Shown here piece by piece: positions 6,018 through 10,038 of a stretch of 10,038 nt of DNA. A model generated the notes under the pieces. That model did no database searches, was not told where the DNA came from, and saw only the letters and a program-made list of their open reading frames with translations. The translations under genes and the position numbers were made by a program. Origin of the DNA: Promethearchaeota archaeon (GTDB taxonomy: Archaea > Asgardarchaeota > Lokiarchaeia > Sigyniarchaeales > SOKP01). The stretch is taken from contig DXJM01000111.1 in the NCBI GenBank assembly GCA_019057355.1, forward strand, positions 1 through 10,038, in the 5' to 3' direction. Numbering within the stretch: position 1 is the first letter of the stretch; every line of letters starts with the position of its first letter.

Positions 6018-9000
6018 ATGAGTTCAGATAAGGTTAAAGAAGTTATTTTAAAAGAAGAAATGGAAAGTAGTTATATCGATTATGCAATGTCAGTCGTGAT
6101 TGGAAGAGCCATTCCTGATGTAAGGGATGGTTTCAAGCCAGTACATCGAAAAATAATTTATGCAATGGTCGATAATAATTACGTTTACAATCGTCCTCAT
6201 GTTAAAAGTGCCAGAACTGTCGGTGAGACGCTGGGAAAATATCATCCTCACGGGGATATGGCTGTTTATAATGCCCTCGTGCGCATGGGTCAGGATTTTT
6301 CATTAAGATATCCTTTAATCGATCCTCAAGGAAATTTTGGGTCAATTGATGGAGATCCTCCGGCAGCAATGCGTTATTGTATTACCGGTGATTCACTTGT
6401 ACTTACTGGAAATGGTTTTATCCCAATTAAAGAGCTTTCAGAAAATGTCAGAGAATATCCAGCAACTATGAAAAGGAAGAATATTCATGATCGAGTAGAT
6501 AACAAAAAGGAAGAATCAGGCAAGATAAAGAACCTTCAATCGATAATATCAGAAGGTCATGAAAGTGATATTGAAATCGAGATTCTATCGTATAGAAATA
6601 TTATTAATAAAGCATCAAGATTCTTTGATTCTGGAATTCATGATATAATTGAAGTTGTTACCAATCTTGGTTTCTCTATAAAAGGATCGAAGAACCATCC
6701 CATCCTTTGTTGGACAACGGATTCCTACGGGAAGCCTATTACTGCGTGGAAAACCTTAGAAATGCTCTCTAAAGATGATATCCTCATTCTTCAGCGAAAA
6801 GGATTGTATCCAAAACAAAACTATAATACTGAACGCCATATACCAAAAGAAACCGAAAAAGGACGAGAAGTTAAATTTCCAAAGGAAATAACTGAAGAAT
6901 TAGCATTTTGTCTTGGTGCTCTTATGGCAGGAGGCACAATCATAAAAACGGATCAACAAAGACTCTCCTTTAACAATACGGACTTTAACTATTATGAAAA
7001 GGTAAAGAATGGATTATTACGTTGTTTCCCGGGCATTTCTCTTCATGAGAGACCTGAACATGATGGCATGAAGGAATTTTCATTGCATTCCCTGGATGTT
7101 CTTGATTTTCTCTATAGCATAGGACTTCATCCTGCTAAATCAGATGATAAAGAGATCCCCTTCTCAATTTTAAGATCAAGTAAATCAGTTATAGCAACAT
7201 TTTTACAAGGTTTATTTGAAAGTGATGGTTCAATTGTATTACCTAAAGATGCAAGACACGGAGGGAGAGCATCCAATTTTACTTACATCTCTAAAAGCGT
7301 TAAATTAATTAATCAGTTAAAGTATTTATTGCTTAGTTTTGGGATCATAACAAGCCATATAATGAATGATTCCAGAAATGGTACATATAGAATATCTATA
7401 CTTGGAATGGAATCTAAACTTATATTTGCTGAAGAAATTGGATTCTTTTCATCAAGAAAAGCAGAAAAAATTGAAGCACTTCGAAAATTTAATCCCACCA
7501 GCTCTAATAACACTGACTTTATTCCCTATCTAAGTGATTATTTCAAAAGAAAATATGGATGTCGATCTAATGAACATTTGCAAAAACAGAACATTGATCG
7601 GTACAGCTCACTCAGGATGAACATCGATTATATCCGTGACTTGGTGGAAACAAGTGATGCTTTATTCCTCGATCAAATCATGGAGGATCACTATTTATTC
7701 CAAAAAATTATTTCAATTAACCAGCTTCCTAAGGAACATGTATATTCAATACGAGTTGATTCAGATTGTCATTCATTCACGGCAAATGGTTTCATCAATC
7801 ATAATACCGAAGCACGTTTAGCTCAAATAACGAATGAGATGGTTGAAGATCTCGATAAAGAAACCGTGGAATTCCAACCTAATTTCGACGAGAGCTTGCT
7901 AGAACCAAAAGTATTGCCTTCCAAACTTCCAAACATGTTAATTAACGGAACAAAAGGAATCGCTGTAGGAATGGCGACCTCAATGCCTCCTCACAATCTC
8001 ACCGAAATTTGTAATGGTATCATTGCAACAATTGATAATCCCGATATTTCATTAGAAGAACTCATGGAATTTATTAAGGGGCCTGATTTTCCAACAGGTG
8101 GTGTAATTAATAGCATTGATGGGATTTATAATGCGTATTCTACGGGACAAGGTAGCATTCCTGTCTATGGAAAAATAGAAATTGAACAAAAGGGACAGAA
8201 ATACAACATGCTCATAACGGAGATTCCCTATTTAGTTAATAAAGCTGCTTTAATGGAATCAATTGCCGATTTAATTAAAGAAGGGATCATCAAGGACGTG
8301 CGTGATCTCAGAGACGAATCAGATCGTCATGGAATGCGTATTGTATTAGAATTAAAAAAAGATGCTCAACCTTCTATTATTAAAAATATATTATTTAAAA
8401 GAACAAGATTGCTCACTAATTTCAATGTTATCAATTTAGTATTGATCAATGATGGAAAGCAACCAAAGATCCTTACTTTAAAGGACTTGATTCAAGAATA
8501 CATAAACCATCGTCTAACCATTATTGTTAAAAGGACTGAATACGACCTAAAAAAGTCCCAGGACAGGCTTCATATCGTTGAAGGATTGTTAATCGCTCTT
8601 AATGACATTGATAACGTGATTGCAATGATTAAAGGTTCAAAAGATGCTGAGGAAGCAAGAATTAAATTAATTGATACCTATAAATTGAGTGAAAATCAAG
8701 TTAAAGCAATTTTAAGCATGCCCCTCTCTCGCTTGACAAATCTTGAACAACAAAAATTAGTCGATGAAAAAGATGCTTTAAAAAATAAGATAAAAGAACT
8801 TGAGAATATCCTAAATAATAAGAGCGTTCGCTTATCTATTATTAAAGAAGAATTGAACGAGCTCATAAAAAAATATGGAGATCCTCGAAAGACAGAAATC
8901 CTTGAATCTAAAAAACTAGAAATTGATTTAGAAAAGAAAGACCTCATAAAAAAAGAGCCCACGATTGTACTTCTTACAAAAAATCACTATATAAAAAGAA

Positions 9001-9881
9001 TGCTTCCAGAGCAATATCGCGCACAGGCACGTGGTGGTCGTGGAAAAAAAGGAATGACGGTACGAAATGAAGATTTCATCCAAGACCTCTTTGTTGCATC
9101 AACTCATGACATGATTCTTTTTTTCACCAATAAAGGTAGGGTCTATTGCATAAAGTGTTTTGAAATCCCCCTCCAACAACGTACTTCTAAAGGAAAACCA
9201 ATTGTAAATTTATTGCCTTTAAAAGCGAATGAAGATATCTCGGAAATGATTCCAATTCATAATTTTGATTCGAATGATATGCTCATAATGGTTACAAAGA
9301 ATGGAATCGTGAAAAAAACACGATTGAACTTGTTTTCTAAAGTCTTAAAAACGGGAATAAGGGCTCAAAAAATCAGGGAGGATGACCAGCTAGTAAGCGT
9401 TAGGAAACTTTCGAATGAATTACAAGATATCTTTTTAGCAACTAAAAAAGGATATGCAATTCGATTTGATGAAACAGAATTAAGAGAATTAGGAAGAAAC
9501 ACGATGGGTGTAAAAGGGGCTGATCTAAGGAAGGGTGATGAAATAATAGAATGTCTCTTGGTAAGTGATGAAGAAGATATCATCACCTTAACTAACAACG
9601 GTAAAGCGCAAAGAACAAAAGTGGAAGAATACAGAAAGACAGGAAGGGGAGCAAAAGGTGTAATAAACATGACATTGGAAGAAAATGATGAGATTATTGC
9701 ATTGAAATTGGCAGAAGATCAAGATATATTAATTGGAACTGAACAAGGACAGGTTATAAGAACTCCTATTTATGATATTCGACTTACCCACAGAAAATCT
9801 AAAGGTGTACGCGTCATCAAGTTATATAAAGGTGACTCTGTTGTAGCAATTGGTACATGTGCAAAATCTGTTGAAGAATAA
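6018..9881 (+). CDS. gyrA: DNA gyrase subunit A precursor with an in-frame intein
   Basis: GyrA cuts and rejoins DNA through a tyrosine and wraps DNA for negative supercoiling. The ORF encodes 1287 residues; removing the 476-residue intein (121-596) leaves 811, the normal GyrA length. Extein motifs in order: SSYIDYAMSVVIGRAIPDVRDG (17-38, spanning the N-terminal helix and winged-helix entry), KPVHRKIIYAM (40-50), LGKYHPHGD (72-80), PQGNFGSIDGDPPAAMRY (103-120) with catalytic Tyr120 and Arg119, then TEARLAQIT from 597. The tower and coiled-coil region (about 820-960) contains the usual exit-gate helices. The GyrA box is QARGGRG at 1003-1009 (consensus Q-R/K-R-G-G-R/K-G) and begins a C-terminal pinwheel of repeated strands that runs to 1287. 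That box marks gyrase rather than topoisomerase IV. The ATG has no Shine-Dalgarno sequence, so translation may be coupled to gyrB, whose stop is 32 bases upstream. Without splicing, the catalytic tyrosine is separated from its conserved flank and the enzyme should be inactive. Confidence 0.96.
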   Translation: MSSDKVKEVILKEEMESSYIDYAMSVVIGRAIPDVRDGFKPVHRKIIYAMVDNNYVYNRPHVKSARTVGETLGKYHPHGDMAVYNALVRMGQDFSLRYPLIDPQGNFGSIDGDPPAAMRYCITGDSLVLTGNGFIPIKELSENVREYPATMKRKNIHDRVDNKKEESGKIKNLQSIISEGHESDIEIEILSYRNIINKASRFFDSGIHDIIEVVTNLGFSIKGSKNHPILCWTTDSYGKPITAWKTLEMLSKDDILILQRKGLYPKQNYNTERHIPKETEKGREVKFPKEITEELAFCLGALMAGGTIIKTDQQRLSFNNTDFNYYEKVKNGLLRCFPGISLHERPEHDGMKEFSLHSLDVLDFLYSIGLHPAKSDDKEIPFSILRSSKSVIATFLQGLFESDGSIVLPKDARHGGRASNFTYISKSVKLINQLKYLLLSFGIITSHIMNDSRNGTYRISILGMESKLIFAEEIGFFSSRKAEKIEALRKFNPTSSNNTDFIPYLSDYFKRKYGCRSNEHLQKQNIDRYSSLRMNIDYIRDLVETSDALFLDQIMEDHYLFQKIISINQLPKEHVYSIRVDSDCHSFTANGFINHNTEARLAQITNEMVEDLDKETVEFQPNFDESLLEPKVLPSKLPNMLINGTKGIAVGMATSMPPHNLTEICNGIIATIDNPDISLEELMEFIKGPDFPTGGVINSIDGIYNAYSTGQGSIPVYGKIEIEQKGQKYNMLITEIPYLVNKAALMESIADLIKEGIIKDVRDLRDESDRHGMRIVLELKKDAQPSIIKNILFKRTRLLTNFNVINLVLINDGKQPKILTLKDLIQEYINHRLTIIVKRTEYDLKKSQDRLHIVEGLLIALNDIDNVIAMIKGSKDAEEARIKLIDTYKLSENQVKAILSMPLSRLTNLEQQKLVDEKDALKNKIKELENILNNKSVRLSIIKEELNELIKKYGDPRKTEILESKKLEIDLEKKDLIKKEPTIVLLTKNHYIKRMLPEQYRAQARGGRGKKGMTVRNEDFIQDLFVASTHDMILFFTNKGRVYCIKCFEIPLQQRTSKGKPIVNLLPLKANEDISEMIPIHNFDSNDMLIMVTKNGIVKKTRLNLFSKVLKTGIRAQKIREDDQLVSVRKLSNELQDIFLATKKGYAIRFDETELRELGRNTMGVKGADLRKGDEIIECLLVSDEEDIITLTNNGKAQRTKVEEYRKTGRGAKGVINMTLEENDEIIALKLAEDQDILIGTEQGQVIRTPIYDIRLTHRKSKGVRVIKLYKGDSVVAIGTCAKSVEE
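6378..7805 (+). mobile_element. GyrA intein with a degenerate LAGLIDADG endonuclease
   Basis: The 476-residue protein intron occupies GyrA residues 121-596, between Tyr120 and Thr597. This is the same site as the mycobacterial GyrA inteins. Splicing signals: block A begins CITGDSLV with nucleophile Cys121; block B is KGSKNHPILC with His227 (Ser224 where Thr is usual); block F is VYSIRVDSDCHSF with His585; block G is GFINHN with His595 and Asn596; the +1 residue is Thr597. These are the residues of a class 1 intein, so splicing is expected. The homing-endonuclease domain (about 291-485) has two LAGLIDADG helices: CLGALMAGGTI at 298-308, where the acidic residue is replaced by Gly305, and FLQGLFESDGSI at 395-406 with Asp403 kept. 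Loss of one acidic residue should impair cleavage. Two further unassigned segments enlarge it: about 141-185, and about 500-565 between the endonuclease and block F. Its base composition looks like the host gene's, suggesting long residence. Confidence 0.93.
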
Positions 9882-9910
9882 CGACTTTACGTTAAAATCA
9901 CTACTTTTTG

Positions 9911-9926
9911 AAAAAAAAAAAAAAAA
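9911..9926. terminator. A16 run after gyrA, with T5 just upstream
   Basis: The plus strand has TTTTT at 9905-9909, 24 bases after the gyrA stop, which could serve as a short U-tract terminator for the gyrBA transcript. The following run of 16 A would be a U-tract for any gene entering from the right on the minus strand. So long a run could also be an assembly artefact at a contig edge. Confidence 0.35.
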
Positions 9927-9959
9927 ACGAAGCCACTAATCTCATGAACTACCTATAGC

Positions 9960-10010
9960 TAATACAAAACAAATAACACAACACACAAACACCAAACACA
10001 CAACACACTA
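9960..10010. repeat. A/C-only low-complexity stretch near the window end
   Basis: Almost every base between 9961 and 10010 is A or C on the plus strand, in irregular ACA, CAA and CACA units, unlike any other part of the window. I see no coding potential, tandem unit of fixed size or tRNA. It may be poor-quality contig-end sequence rather than a biological repeat. Confidence 0.55.
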
Positions 10011-10038
10011 AACGATTCACATATTAAGACGCATAATG

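Noticed and set aside
6378..7805. Reading the intein as a separate free-standing homing endonuclease gene
   Set aside because: The frame is continuous with gyrA on both sides, the Cys1, His-Asn and +1 Thr splice residues are exactly placed, and removing it restores a normal GyrA.
9365..9670. A 101-codon minus-strand ORF opposite the gyrA 3' end, and similar antisense ORFs in gyrB and cofE
   Set aside because: They are shadows of strongly conserved coding sequence on the other strand, with Ser/Phe-rich translations and no domain.
9930..10038. A minus-strand open frame through the G/T-rich complement at the right edge
   Set aside because: It is open only because low-complexity G/T sequence lacks stop codons; the translation is a Val/Leu/Cys repeat with no start or ribosome site.

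Overview
The window is AT-rich, gene-dense archaeal DNA. Three points suggest this: a coenzyme F420-0:glutamate ligase (CofE), a dihydropteroate synthase relative with the archaeal-style motifs SPESFY and GARSTAP, and weak or absent Shine-Dalgarno sequences ahead of most genes. The low GC content, the winged-helix sensor-like gene and the inherited bacterial-type DNA gyrase would fit an Asgard (Lokiarchaeia-like) archaeon. That placement is an inference from gene content, and no rRNA marker is present.

Layout from left to right. (1) 128-1479, minus strand: a 55-codon winged helix-turn-helix ORF, then a 393-codon ORF two bases downstream. A run of nine A separates them. One extra A would fuse them into a single protein of about 450 residues and would complete the DNA-binding wing, so this is probably one frameshifted gene. 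(2) About 1680-1867, plus strand: a frameshifted remnant of a RelE/ParE-family toxin, previously visible only as non-coding space. (3) 1866-2657, minus strand: cofE. (4) 2856-3722, plus strand: an archaeal dihydropteroate synthase-like gene, divergent from cofE across a 198-base spacer. (5) 3994-5985 and 6018-9881, plus strand: gyrB and gyrA in one operon. GyrA carries a 476-residue intein inserted directly after the catalytic tyrosine. (6) 9882-10038: a 16-base A run followed by A/C-rich low-complexity sequence that looks like a contig edge.

How the genes relate. CofE adds glutamate to the F420 tail, and the dihydropteroate synthase-like enzyme belongs to folate or methanopterin assembly, so the divergent pair forms a small C1/hydride cofactor locus. 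GyrB and GyrA make the A2B2 gyrase that introduces negative supercoils. GyrA cannot cleave DNA normally until the intein is spliced out, because the intein separates the active-site tyrosine from the conserved TEAR sequence. The intein's LAGLIDADG endonuclease seems to have lost one of its two catalytic acidic residues, so it is probably a splicing-competent element that no longer homes efficiently.

The most noteworthy points are the intein at the gyrase active site with its decayed endonuclease, the homopolymer-split regulator with a possible V4R-like ligand domain and an unassigned C-terminal half, and the unannotated toxin pseudogene. I found no tRNA, rRNA, CRISPR array or transposase gene.
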